Part shown: in pieces, positions 9,101 to 17,287 of the stretch
How the letters are laid out: each line of letters opens with the position of its first letter
Position numbering within the stretch: the first letter of the stretch is position 1
Position numbers and translations under genes: made by a program
DNA from: Parvularia atlantis
Lineage: Eukaryota > Opisthokonta > Rotosphaerida
Length of the DNA stretch: 18,992 nucleotides
Direction: 5' to 3'
NCBI GenBank assembly: GCA_943704415.1
Contig: CALSCO010001816.1
Location: forward strand, 1 to 18,992
Notes under the pieces: generated by a model
Database searches by the model: none
Told to the model about the DNA's origin: nothing
The model's input: the letters and a program-made list of their open reading frames with translations, nothing else

Positions 9101-10219
9101 GGCGCTCGGTCGGCGTCGTGCTCGGGGGCGGCGGCGCGCGCGGGTTCGCGCACGTGGGCATCCTCAAGGCGCTCGAGGAGGCCGGGATCCCCGTGGACCT
9201 GATCGGGGGCACGAGCATGGGCGCGTTCATCGCGGGGCTGTACGCGCGCGACCCGGACCACGTCGCGACGCTGTCGTGGGTGAGCAAGTTCTGCAGCACC
9301 ATGTCGTCGCCGTGGCGGCTCGCGCTCGACCTGACCTACCCGGTGGCCGCGTGGCTCTCGGGGCGCTCGTTCAACGCGGTGCTCTCGCGCTGCCTCGGGC
9401 CGGCGCAGATGGTCGAGGTGCGCCTTGGTGCTCGACATCGGGTGGGCAATCGAACGCGCGTGCACGCGCAGGACACGTGGATCAACTACTTCTGCAACAC
9501 GACCAATATCACCCAGTCGCGCATGGAGGTGCACCGGTCGGGCATCCTCTGGCGCTACGTGCGCGCGTCCATGTCGCTCTCGGGCTTCCTGCCGCCGCTG
9601 TGCGACCGCGGCGACATGCTGCTCGACGGCGGCTACATGAAGTGCGCTTGTGTGCGTTGTGGGGGAGGGGACGCGCACTCAGCCGGCACCCGCGTGCGCG
9701 CTGCGCAGCAACGTCCCGGCCGACGTCATGCGCACGTTCTCAGGCACGGAGCGCGTGATCGCGGTCGACGTGGGCGCGCCTGACGACGTCTCGCCGATGG
9801 TGCGCGCGCTTGTGTGCCGCGCGCAACTGGCTCACGCCGTCGCCGCCCTCGCGCAGGACTACGGCGACACGCTGTCGGGGTGGTGGGTGCTTTGGAACTC
9901 GATGAACCCGTTCAGCAACCCGAGCGCGCGCAAGACCGCCCCGACCATCGCCGACATCCAGTCCAAGCTCGCGTACGTCTCGAGCGTGAAGCAGCTCGAG
10001 GCGGTCAAGAGCATGGCCGGGTGCGTCTACGTGCAGCCGCCCGTGTCGGACTTTGCGACGCTCGAGTTTGCGCGGTATGCGGAGATTGTGCGGCGCGGGT
10101 ACGAGCACGGGCGTGAGCTGGTGCAGCTCTGGCGCGAGCAGGGCCTGTTTGCGGACTTTGTGCAGACGCGCACGCTGCCGTCGGACCCGTTCCGGCGCGT
10201 GCGGCGGCTGTCGTTCTGA
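6133..10219 (+). CDS. NTE1: Neuropathy target esterase-like lysophospholipase, three cNMP-binding-like domains plus patatin domain
   Basis: Seventeen exons: 6133-6162, 6217-6289, 6345-6424, 6472-6641, 6696-6753, 6804-6917, 6974-7177, 7228-7362, 7410-7490, 7541-7707, 7760-7884, 7945-8207, 8265-8327, 8383-9417, 9472-9641, 9709-9799 and 9857-10219, about 1073 aa. NTE hydrolyses (lyso)phosphatidylcholine at the ER membrane. One helix (about residues 15-34) is followed by VRRRQ. Three cyclic-nucleotide-binding-like domains follow (about 65-190, 265-365, 390-480), all with degenerate phosphate cassettes, as in animal NTE. The patatin domain has the oxyanion loop GGGGARG (769-775), nucleophile Ser799 in GTSMG and Asp918 in DGG, so it looks active. 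Introns 6918-6973 and 8328-8382 are GC-AG and needed for frame. The first intron (6163-6216, GC-AG, 54 nt) is optional because the frame reads through. Introns 8208-8264, 9418-9471 and 9800-9856 are also in frame but interrupt conserved blocks. Confidence 0.95.
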
Positions 10220-10386
10220 AGTGCATTGTTTCTGAGGGTACTGCACGCGTAACTTCGAAGACTACACGGCGCACGTGGGGGAACATGGGCAAGGGCACAT
10301 GCGTTAACGGGGGGGATAAATGGATGGCTATTTTTGAAAGTGCATTGCTGAGCGTCTATCGCGGGCCGGGATCGGGATCGGCGGGA

Positions 10387-12307
10387 TCAGGGGGCGCTGG
10401 TGTGGCCGGCCAGCGGCGGCGAGTACGACCACAGGCTCGAGCCAAAGCCGCCAAAGAGCATGGCGGAGGGCGTGGGCGAGGCCGAGTCGGCGGCGCTCGA
10501 CACGGTCGCGGTGCTCCAGTCGGCTGCTGTGCCGGGCTCAGTGTCGGCGGGCGAGGCCTGGCGCGCGCTCGCGGGGCGGGCGATGACGCCGGCCGAGGTG
10601 CGCAGCGGGTCCGTCTGGCTGCGCGGGCGGTTGGGGCTGCCGGCGGGGCGGGCCGCGTCGTCGACGCCGTCCGGGTCACGCAGCGGCAGGAGCGACGTCA
10701 CGCTCGGGAAGCTGTGGGCGTGGCGGCTGAGGGCGAGCGAGGGGAAGTGGGCGGTGAGCGCGGCGACGTCGGTGCTGCCGGTGGCGCTCGCGGCGGGGGC
10801 GTCACCGGCCGCGAACGACTGGAGCAGGTCCACGACCTCGTTGCGCAGCGCCGGCGAGGTCTCGCAGATATAGACGTGGCGGAGCACGGGCGAGCGCTTG
10901 CTGAGGAGGAAGTGCTCGCGCACGGCCTTGACGAGGGTATGGGCCAGGTCGTGCACGCCCAGGCTCTGGAAAGACGAGAGCGAGATGGCGATCGACTCGA
11001 GGTTGTACGTCTCGCTCTCGTGCAGGATCGAGCGCACGGCGCGCGTGAACGACGTGCTCGGGTCCCATCCGCCCCCGACCACGACGTGTAGCAGCCGGTG
11101 CTGCACCGCGCCAAACTGGCCTGGCGTGGTCGGGATCACGGCCACGTCCAGGTCCGTCCCAAGCGACTTGCTCCGCGCGCCCCACGCCACCGCCAGCTGC
11201 TCACTCACGAACGGGCCGGCCTGCGTGAGCACGCGCTGCGTCGCGACCGACACGGGCAGGAGCTGGCCGTCGGCGTGCGCGCGCGGCTGCATTGTGAGCA
11301 CGGCGGCGTGGACGGCGTGCGGCGGGAGCGTGTCGATGTCGGCGTCGACGACCTGCGGCGGCACAAGGGGGTGTCAGCAAACGCGCATGCAAAACATTTT
11401 CCCCGGTGCACGGGCGCGCACCGAGATCGTCCGCGCGCCATAACTGTACGACGAGAGCACGGGCTGCGCGAACGAGCCCGAGGGGGGGAAGGTGGGACGC
11501 GGCGCGGGTGCAGCCACGGGTGCAGGCGTGTAGCGCGACGAGGGCACAAACGTCGGCGGCGGCGAGGTCGAGGGCGGCGTCGCGCCGTAGTGCATGTGGT
11601 GGTGCGGATAGTAGCCCTGCTGTTGCAGCTGCTGGGCGTGCTGGTGCTGGTGCTGGTGCTGGTGCTGGTGCTGGTGCTGGTGCTGGGCGTGCTGCTGCGG
11701 CGCGGCAAAGTGCGCGTGGTGCCCGTGCAGGTCGTGGCCGTGCGCGCCGGCGTAGCTGTAGTGCTGCTCGCCGGCGGCAGCGATGCTCGCGCGGAGTGTC
11801 TTGGCCTTGTCCATAATCCGGTCCTTCTCGTCCTTGCTGAACGTGGTGAAGAACACGTCGAGGTCGCCCGACTCGCCGCGCGACTTAAGAATGACGTGGC
11901 AGACGGTCACGGGCGGGTCGAGCGCGGCGGCGGCCTGGTGGATGAGCTCGGCCGAGCGCTGGGCCTCGTCCATGACCTTGAAGGTCTTCTTCCACGAGTA
12001 CATGAACGTGAAGTTGTCCTGGAGCAGCGTCGTGAGGGTCTCGGCGAGCTCCTTGGCCAGGTGGCGCGGCGCAGTCAGGAACAGTGTGAGGTTCTTGCCG
12101 GGCGCGGACGAGTGCGACTCGAGCTGCACGTCGAGTTCGTGGTCGTAGGCGCGGAGCGACTCAAAGTCGTTGAGCAGCTTGCTGAGGATCAGCGGCCGGT
12201 AGCGCGCCCATTCGTGGTGGATGAACTTGATGCTGGTGAAGTTGAGCTTCACCGCGACCTTGTCGAGGTGCCCGAGAAGCTGCTGCTGCTGCTGTTGCTG
12301 CTGTAAT

Positions 12308-12340
<33 letters not shown>

Positions 12341-12729
12341 AGAAGGACGTGCGGGTGCAGCGGCACCGGCTTGTACACGTACGGCGCGTACGGCGCATAG
12401 CCGCCCCCGCCGTACAGGTCCAGCGGTGCGTAGTAGGCGGCGGCGGCGGCCTGCGCGGCGGCGAGGGCCTGCGCCGCGGCCGCGGCCTGGGCGACCTGGG
12501 CCGCGTAGGCGCCGTTCGCAAACGTCGCGGGTGACATAATCGCCGACGCCGGGTCGTGCGGCGGGTGGAGCTGGGGGTGCTGCTGCTGCGGGTGCGGCGG
12601 CGCGGGGCTGATCGCGCGAGGCGGCGTGGCTGCGGGCGGGGCGGCGAGAGGGGCGGCGGCGGGGACGCGGTCGTCGACGTGGCGGAAAGTGGCTGACGCA
12701 CGCGGCAAAGAAGTGCGGAACTTTTCCAT
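10387..12729 (-). CDS. Glutamine/histidine-rich protein with a degenerate macro domain
   Basis: Two exons, 11422-12729 and 10387-11352, giving 757 aa. The intron (11353-11421) is GTGCGC...CTGAC...CAG. The N-terminus is Pro/Ala-rich, then polyQ (interrupted by Leu). Next is a conserved-looking region of about 170 residues I cannot assign (it includes KLNFTSIKFIHHEWARYRPL), then a His-Gln repeat and a Ser/Pro linker. From about residue 437 the sequence follows a macro domain: the first helix ends with AGPFVSEQL, a strand LLHVVVGG replaces the usual I-H-V-GP, and SIAISLSSFQSLG aligns with the SIAFP-ISTG loop. The NAAN/GGG ADP-ribose loop is missing, so ADP-ribose binding is doubtful. A Ser/Pro-rich tail follows. 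An in-frame Met at 12777 could add 16 residues. Nucleic-acid or poly(ADP-ribose) roles are possible but inferred. Confidence 0.75.
11638..11692 (-). repeat. Hexanucleotide repeat encoding (His-Gln)n
   Basis: A tandem CACCAG repeat (read on the minus strand) inside the macro-domain gene, encoding alternating His and Gln, about nine units. In frame and likely length-variable. Confidence 0.9.
12279..12341 (-). repeat. CAG trinucleotide repeat encoding polyglutamine
   Basis: A CAG run on the coding (minus) strand of the macro-domain gene, broken by CAA and a Leu/Asn-region codon, giving two Gln blocks. The CAA interruptions tend to stabilise such tracts. Confidence 0.92.
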
Positions 12730-12736
12730 GACGTCA
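12729..12736. promoter_or_regulatory. Palindromic CRE TGACGTCA at the macro-gene start codon
   Basis: A perfect CRE overlapping the first base of the ATG at 12729 on the minus strand, within the divergent interval between the macro-domain gene and the PKA regulatory subunit gene (start 13066). If the macro protein instead starts at 12777, this element would be coding, which lowers confidence in a regulatory role. Confidence 0.45.
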
Positions 12737-13065
12737 GTCCAGATGACAGCTTGCGCCACGCGGTCGGCCGCGTGCATCTGCCGTTCTGTTTACACTTCCC
12801 GACGGCCCCCCCCGACTTCTCGACGGGCCCCCAACACAACACCGCTGTGCGTGCTTGCCCGTGCCGAGGGCGAGCCGAAGCAACCGCCGCGTGACACCAA
12901 GCCGATCGCATCGGCAGATTCGCGGAAACGTCTCGAACGTTCGCGAAGCACGCCGCCGCTGCCACGCCGCACCCAGCGTGGCGGCCGCACTGACGACGGC
13001 GGCGGCGGGCGCGCAGGTCGCGTCCAGCAGGCCGCAGCAGCAAGCGGCAGCTCGGCGCAGCAGCC
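12737..13065. promoter_or_regulatory. Divergent promoter interval for macro-domain and PKA-R genes
   Basis: About 330 bp between the divergent starts. It contains C-runs, a GTGCGT donor-like site near 12846 and a CACTGAC...GCGCAG acceptor-like site near 12985-13014, which together could bound a 5'UTR intron of the PKA-R transcript. No gene is supported. Confidence 0.45.
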
Positions 13066-14943
13066 ATGGCGACGGAGAAGCTCGCGGCCATGCAGGTGTA
13101 CCTGGGCGAGCACCAGCTCGAGGCGCTGCTCAAGGTGCGCTGCTGTCCGTGCGCCTCGCTCGTCGTCGCTTACCAGCAGCGCGCACGACGCGAAGGACGT
13201 CATGACGGCCGTGCTCATCCACAAGCCCACGCGGCCGATCGAGTTCATCGCCGAGGGCCTGCAACAGGTGCAGGCGCGCAAGGACGCGGGCACGCCGTAC
13301 GCCGTGTCGGTGCGTCATTCTCGCTCTCGCGCGCGCACTGGCAGCCTTCTCAAGCGCGCGCGCGCGCCAGGAAATCTTCCACGAGCTCGCCGTGCGCCGC
13401 GTGTCGGGGCAGCTGCCGGGGACAGGTGCCGCGCCGGCCGCGTCGGGCGCGGGGGCGCCGGCGACGAGCAGCGCCGCCGGGGCAGCAGCCGCGAGCTCAC
13501 CCGCCGTCAGCCTCACGCCCGCGTCGCCGGGCAAGCAGGGCGACGCGCCCGCCGACGGCGCCGCCGCCGCGACGTCGGCCACCGGCACCACGCCCAAACC
13601 CGCGCCGCGCCTCGCGCCCGTCACCCCGGTCGACCAGGTGCTCAAGTACAACATGAACCGGCGCGGCTCGGTCAGCGCCGAGTCGTTCCGGCCGAGCAAC
13701 GTGCAGGCCGGCCGCGTCTTCATCGCCAAGAGGCACGTCGCGACGCTGCGCGCCACCACGCGCGCCTGACGCCCCCGCGCAGTGACGAGGCCAAGGGGCG
13801 CATCGCCAGCGCCATCGCCAACAACCTGCTCTTCCGCAACCTCGAGCGCGACCAGAAGCAGGAGGTCGTCGACGCGATGTTTGAGCGGCGCGTGGCCAAG
13901 GGCGAGGTTGTGATCAAGCAGGGCGATGCCGGCGACAACTTTTACGTGGTCGACCAGGGCCTGTTTGAGGTGCTCGTCAACGACAAGAAGGTGCGGCCGC
14001 CCACCCTTGCGCACGGCTTCGTCCGATCGCGCACGCGCGCGCAGGTCGTCGAGATCCGCGAGGGCGGCAGCTTTGGCGAGCTCGCGCTGATGTACAACAC
14101 GCCCAGGTGCGCGGGTGCGCGGCGACGCCGGTGCGCACTGCCGCTCACACCACGAGCAGAGCCGCGACCGTGCGCGCGCTGCAGGACTCGGTGCTGTGGG
14201 CCGTCGACCGGGTCACGTTCCAGCGCATCATCATGAACAATACGTTCCGGAAACGCAAGATGTACGAGGAGTTCCTCAAGACCGTGCCGCTGCTGCAGTC
14301 GCTTGAGGTGCGCGAGGGCAGAGTGCTCGGTCGCACAGCCTGACCCGTGCGCGCGCGCGCGCGCGTGCGCGTCCACAGGAGCAAGAGGTGGCCAAGGTGG
14401 CCGACTCGCTCGAGCCGGTGACGTACGAGGACGAGGAAACGATCAGTGCGTGTGCTCGCGCGGTCGGGGAGGCCGGCGTGCTGACGGCGGCGGCGCCCGC
14501 AGTCGAGCAAGGCGACCCCGGCGACTGCTTCTACATCATCGTCGAGGGCGAGGTCGTGGTGACCAAGCTCGAGAAGACGACGGTGCGCAGCGTGGGGTGC
14601 GACACGCACATGCACGGCTGACGCGCGCGCGCGCAGCTCGAGGACGGCACGGAGGAGGAGCAGGTGATCGAGGTCAACCGGCTACACAAGGGCGACTACT
14701 TTGGCGAGCTCGCGCTGCTGACCGACAAGCCGCGTGCGGCGACGGTCACGGCCGTCGGCAACGTGCAGGTCTGTCGCACACGCACGCACACACCACGCGC
14801 TTTCGCCTGCTCACGCGTGCACATGCGCCGCCCAGTGCATCACGCTCGACACAAAGTCGTTCATCCGCCTGCTCGGGCCCATGTCCGACATCCTCAAGCG
14901 CAACGCCGAGACGTACAAGCGCTACTCGGCCGTCCTGCCGTGA
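13066..14943 (+). CDS. pkaR: cAMP-dependent protein kinase regulatory subunit
   Basis: Ten exons: 13066-13134, 13196-13309, 13371-13732, 13783-13990, 14045-14106, 14160-14307, 14379-14445, 14503-14582, 14637-14768 and 14836-14943, giving 449 aa. It inhibits the PKA catalytic subunit until cAMP binds. Residues 1-50 form a dimerisation/docking domain closest to animal RI ([12 protein letters not shown], then RPIEFI). An Ala/Pro/Thr linker leads to the inhibitor site RRGS at 158-161. Two cyclic-nucleotide domains follow, both with complete cassettes: FGELAL...PRAA with Glu263/Arg272 (A) and Glu394/Arg403 (B), so both should bind cAMP. Intron 13733-13782 is GC-AG and is forced by the frame. Intron 13135-13195 needs an AAG acceptor, the least certain junction. 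The gene converges on the GNAT gene with 170 bp between the stops. Confidence 0.97.
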
Positions 14944-15113
14944 TCCGCATAGAGCCATCGCGTGGCCGTGTTTGTGTTTGTGTGTCTGTGGCCTCGTCGT
15001 CACTGCGGACTTGATCCTTGTCCCCCCCCTCCCTTCCCTTCCATGTCTTTGGAGCGAAGCAAAGCAAACCAACCACAAACAAGCAAGTGCCGCGTCCAGC
15101 CGCGCCTCGCGCC

Positions 15114-16076
15114 TCACGCCTCGGCCAGCACCACCTCGACGCCCGCCAGCTCGCGCTCGGTCTGGAGGTAGTCCGGGTCGGTCGTGAGCGACTCGGCGCC
15201 CATGAGCACCTCGAAGAACTCGCGCATGAAGTGCAGCAGCGGCTGGCTCTTGAGCACGCCCGCCACCGCCGCGTCGCCCGCCGGCACCGGGCCGAGGAAG
15301 CTCTCGTGCACGGTCAGCAGCAGGTCCGTGCACTTGCCCAGGCCGGGCGCGAGCGCGGGTTGGACATAGCGGAAGCGCAGGATGCGGAAGCCGAGCTTGT
15401 GCAGGACGCGCCGGCGCACTGCCGGCACCATCACGTCCTTCTCCTGCGCCACGTTGTCCGAGTTGGTCTCGAGGAAGACGGCGTCGCACGCGGCCTTGCC
15501 GGCTGTGCGCAACGCGATGCGTGAGAAAGCGATCTGGCGCGGAAGGCGCGCACCCTTGCGCGCGTCCGCGTGCAGCGCCTTGAGCACCTCGCGCACGAGC
15601 ACGCGCCCTGCGCGGACGGTCAGGCGCGGCAGCGCAGGGGCGTGCACGGGCGCGCGCACCGAGGCTCTTCTGGCGCCACTCGGTGTCGACGGCGATGTAC
15701 GTGAGCAGGCCGCAGTTGCTCTTGGGGTAGTACTCGCACGCGACGCCGCCGGCGATCTTGCTGCTTCCGGGGCCGAAGAGGAGGATGACGTGCAGCGTGT
15801 ACGGGTTGGTCTCGGGCTGCTCCATCGACTGCGTCCACACGTCCACCGGCTCGAGCTCGTCCTCGAACTGCGCCGGCGTTCAGCGGAAGCACCACGGACC
15901 CCGCGCACGCTCACGCGCACCTGGCCAAAGTTGGGCACCATCATGTCCTCGTAGAAGCGCACGAGCAGCGCGCGGTCGTAGTCGACGTGCAGGTCGCTGC
16001 GTGGCCGCTGAGCGATGGGCGCGTGGTCGCGTGATGCGCGCACGCCGCACCGCACAACGAGATCGCCCTCTGCCAT
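15114..16076 (-). CDS. GNAT-family N-acetyltransferase
   Basis: Five exons read right to left: 16056-16076, 15921-16007, 15660-15867, 15554-15607 and 15114-15502, giving 252 aa. GNAT enzymes transfer acetyl from acetyl-CoA to an amine. The fold is visible as strand HVILLFG, strand CGLLTYIAV, then the CoA-binding motif A (VDTEWRQKSLGRVLVREVL), in which RQKSLG replaces the usual R-x-x-G-x-G/A. Later come VFLETN and the motif-B-like RRRVLHKLGFRILRFRYVQPAL. The substrate is unknown. It is not close to Gcn5 or Hat1 as far as I can tell, and the FLETN...GFR...YVQP pattern recalls bacterial-type GNATs. An upstream in-frame Met at 16115 lies only 12 nt after the RPB7 stop, so 16076 is preferred. Introns 16008-16055 and 15503-15553 are in frame and so less certain. 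Confidence 0.8.
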   Translation of the reverse strand: MAEGDLVVRCGVRASRDHAPIAQRPRSDLHVDYDRALLVRFYEDMMVPNFGQVRVSVRGVRGASAERRRSSRTSSSRWTCGRSRWSSPRPTRTRCTSSSSSAPEAARSPAASRASTTPRATAACSRTSPSTPSGARRASVRAPVHAPALPRLTVRAGRVLVREVLKALHADARKGARLPRQIAFSRIALRTAGKAACDAVFLETNSDNVAQEKDVMVPAVRRRVLHKLGFRILRFRYVQPALAPGLGKCTDLLLTVHESFLGPVPAGDAAVAGVLKSQPLLHFMREFFEVLMGAESLTTDPDYLQTERELAGVEVVLAEA

Positions 16077-16127
16077 CGCCGTGCTCTGTGCAAAACGGTA
16101 CAAGCTCTCTATCATCTAGGCATCGTC

Positions 16128-17030
16128 TCACAGCGTCGTGGACCCGAGCACGCCTGCGCACCGCGCCGTGTGAGCACGACAAGCGGCGCGCGTGGGCGCG
16201 GCACGGACCGAGGTAGTCCTCCTTGATGCTGCCCACGATGGTCACGCCAGTCGCCGCCACGTTCGTGCTGATGATGCGCACGCGGATCTCCTGGTCCTTC
16301 CCGACAAAGATGCTCTGGTGTAGCGTCGTGCGCGCTTGAGACGCGAGAGAGCTTCGCGCACAGACGCCGCCGCACCGGGTCCGGCGACTCGATCCGCGGC
16401 GGCACGGCGTTGGGCACGAACGTGTAGTCGTCGGGCATGAGCTGGCGCGGGCGGATGGTCGTGTCAGCCGCGCATGGACAGACGGAGCGGAGGCGGCGCG
16501 TGCCTGGCGCGAGACAAAGACCTCGACAGGCCCAACGCGCGCCATGCAGCCGAGCTGCGCGTGCGCCATCAGCGTACGGCTGCACGAGGCGGGTCCCGAG
16601 CGCACGCGGCACCTGGTTCACGTCCGTCACGACCGCGTCCACGACCTCGTTCTTGAACAGACGGCAGACGACGGCCTTGAAGCGGACGAGGAAGCGCGCA
16701 AAGCCCGTGCCGTCGTTGATCTGGCGCCGTCCCGGCCGTCAGCAGCGAGTCACCGTGCAGCCGCGACGGGGCGCCCGGCGGCGCGCCTTGCCCGCCGTGA
16801 CCCGCACGACGTCGACGACGCAGATGATGTGCCCGTACCGCCCGTCAAACATGCCCTCCTTCTCCTGGTACAGCTTGGCGAGCAGCTGCCGGCGCATGTC
16901 CGGCCCGAAGTACTTTGGGTGCAGCAGCACCTCGTGCGTGAGCTCCTTCTGCGTGAGCGGCGCGCGCCGTGGGCTGCGTCAGCGCCGCAGCACGGCGCAG
17001 AGGCAGAGCGCCCCGCACCAGGAAGAACAT
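16128..17030 (-). CDS. RPB7: DNA-directed RNA polymerase II subunit RPB7
   Basis: Seven exons read right to left: 17019-17030, 16787-16948, 16613-16720, 16504-16554, 16376-16441, 16209-16314 and 16128-16153, giving 176 aa (human has 172). RPB7 pairs with RPB4 on the polymerase stalk and contacts RNA. Recognisable blocks are MFFLKELTHEVLLHPKYFGP at the start, GRYGHIICVVDV and NEVVDAVVTDVNQ, then GPVEVFVSRQ in the OB domain and GSIKEDYLG near the C-terminus. The first exon codes only four residues. Introns 16721-16786 and 16442-16503 are GC-AG with CTGAC branch sites; without them the frame is broken or hits a stop. The last exon (seven residues plus stop) is inferred from splice signals. RPB7 rather than RPC25 or Rpa43 is chosen on length and the N-terminus. 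It is tandem with the GNAT gene and divergent from PKA-C. Confidence 0.94.
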
Positions 17031-17094
17031 CGGGGCGCAAACTGACCGGCGTGCGGTAGCTCATGCTTTGTGCTTGAGCGTGTTCTTCTGCACG

Positions 17095-17097
<3 letters not shown>

Positions 17098-17166
<69 letters not shown>
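17098..17166. repeat. (CT)n microsatellite, about 34 units
   Basis: An uninterrupted CT/GA tract of about 69 bp in the divergent RPB7/PKA-C promoter. It is the longest simple repeat in the window and a likely hotspot for length variation. Confidence 0.98.
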
Positions 17167-17171
<5 letters not shown>

Positions 17172-17252
17172 CGCTCTTTCTCGCGTGCCCAGCACACGGC
17201 AGCACGGCGAGGGACCTGACGCGCGCGCGCAGACGCGCACAGAGCGAGAGCC

Positions 17253-17280
17253 CACACACACACACACACACACACACACA
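17253..17280. repeat. (CA)n microsatellite just before the PKA-C start
   Basis: Fourteen CA units ending 7 bp before the ATG at 17288, so the tract would lie in the 5'UTR of PKA-C if transcription starts upstream of it. Confidence 0.97.
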
Positions 17281-17287
17281 AGCGGCA

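Larger units (their letters stand above)
17031..17287. promoter_or_regulatory. Divergent promoter of RPB7 and PKA-C, dominated by microsatellites
   Basis: 257 bp between the two start codons. Roughly 40% is simple repeat: a long (CT)n tract and a (CA)n tract. No TATA box or CRE was seen. CT/GA tracts in promoters can be sites for GAGA-type factors or nucleosome exclusion; that role here is inference. Confidence 0.6.

Noticed and set aside
6133-10219. NTE as a frameshifted pseudogene, because its open frames are broken many times
   Set aside because: Every break is bounded by splice-like signals, the exons sum to a whole number of codons, and catalytic residues are intact.
17098-17280. CRISPR-like array or tandem regulatory array
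   Set aside because: Plain dinucleotide repeats without spacers, in a eukaryotic promoter.
17061-17281. Minus-strand frames encoding Cys-Val and Arg-Glu repeats
   Set aside because: Direct translations of the (CA)n and (CT)n microsatellites.
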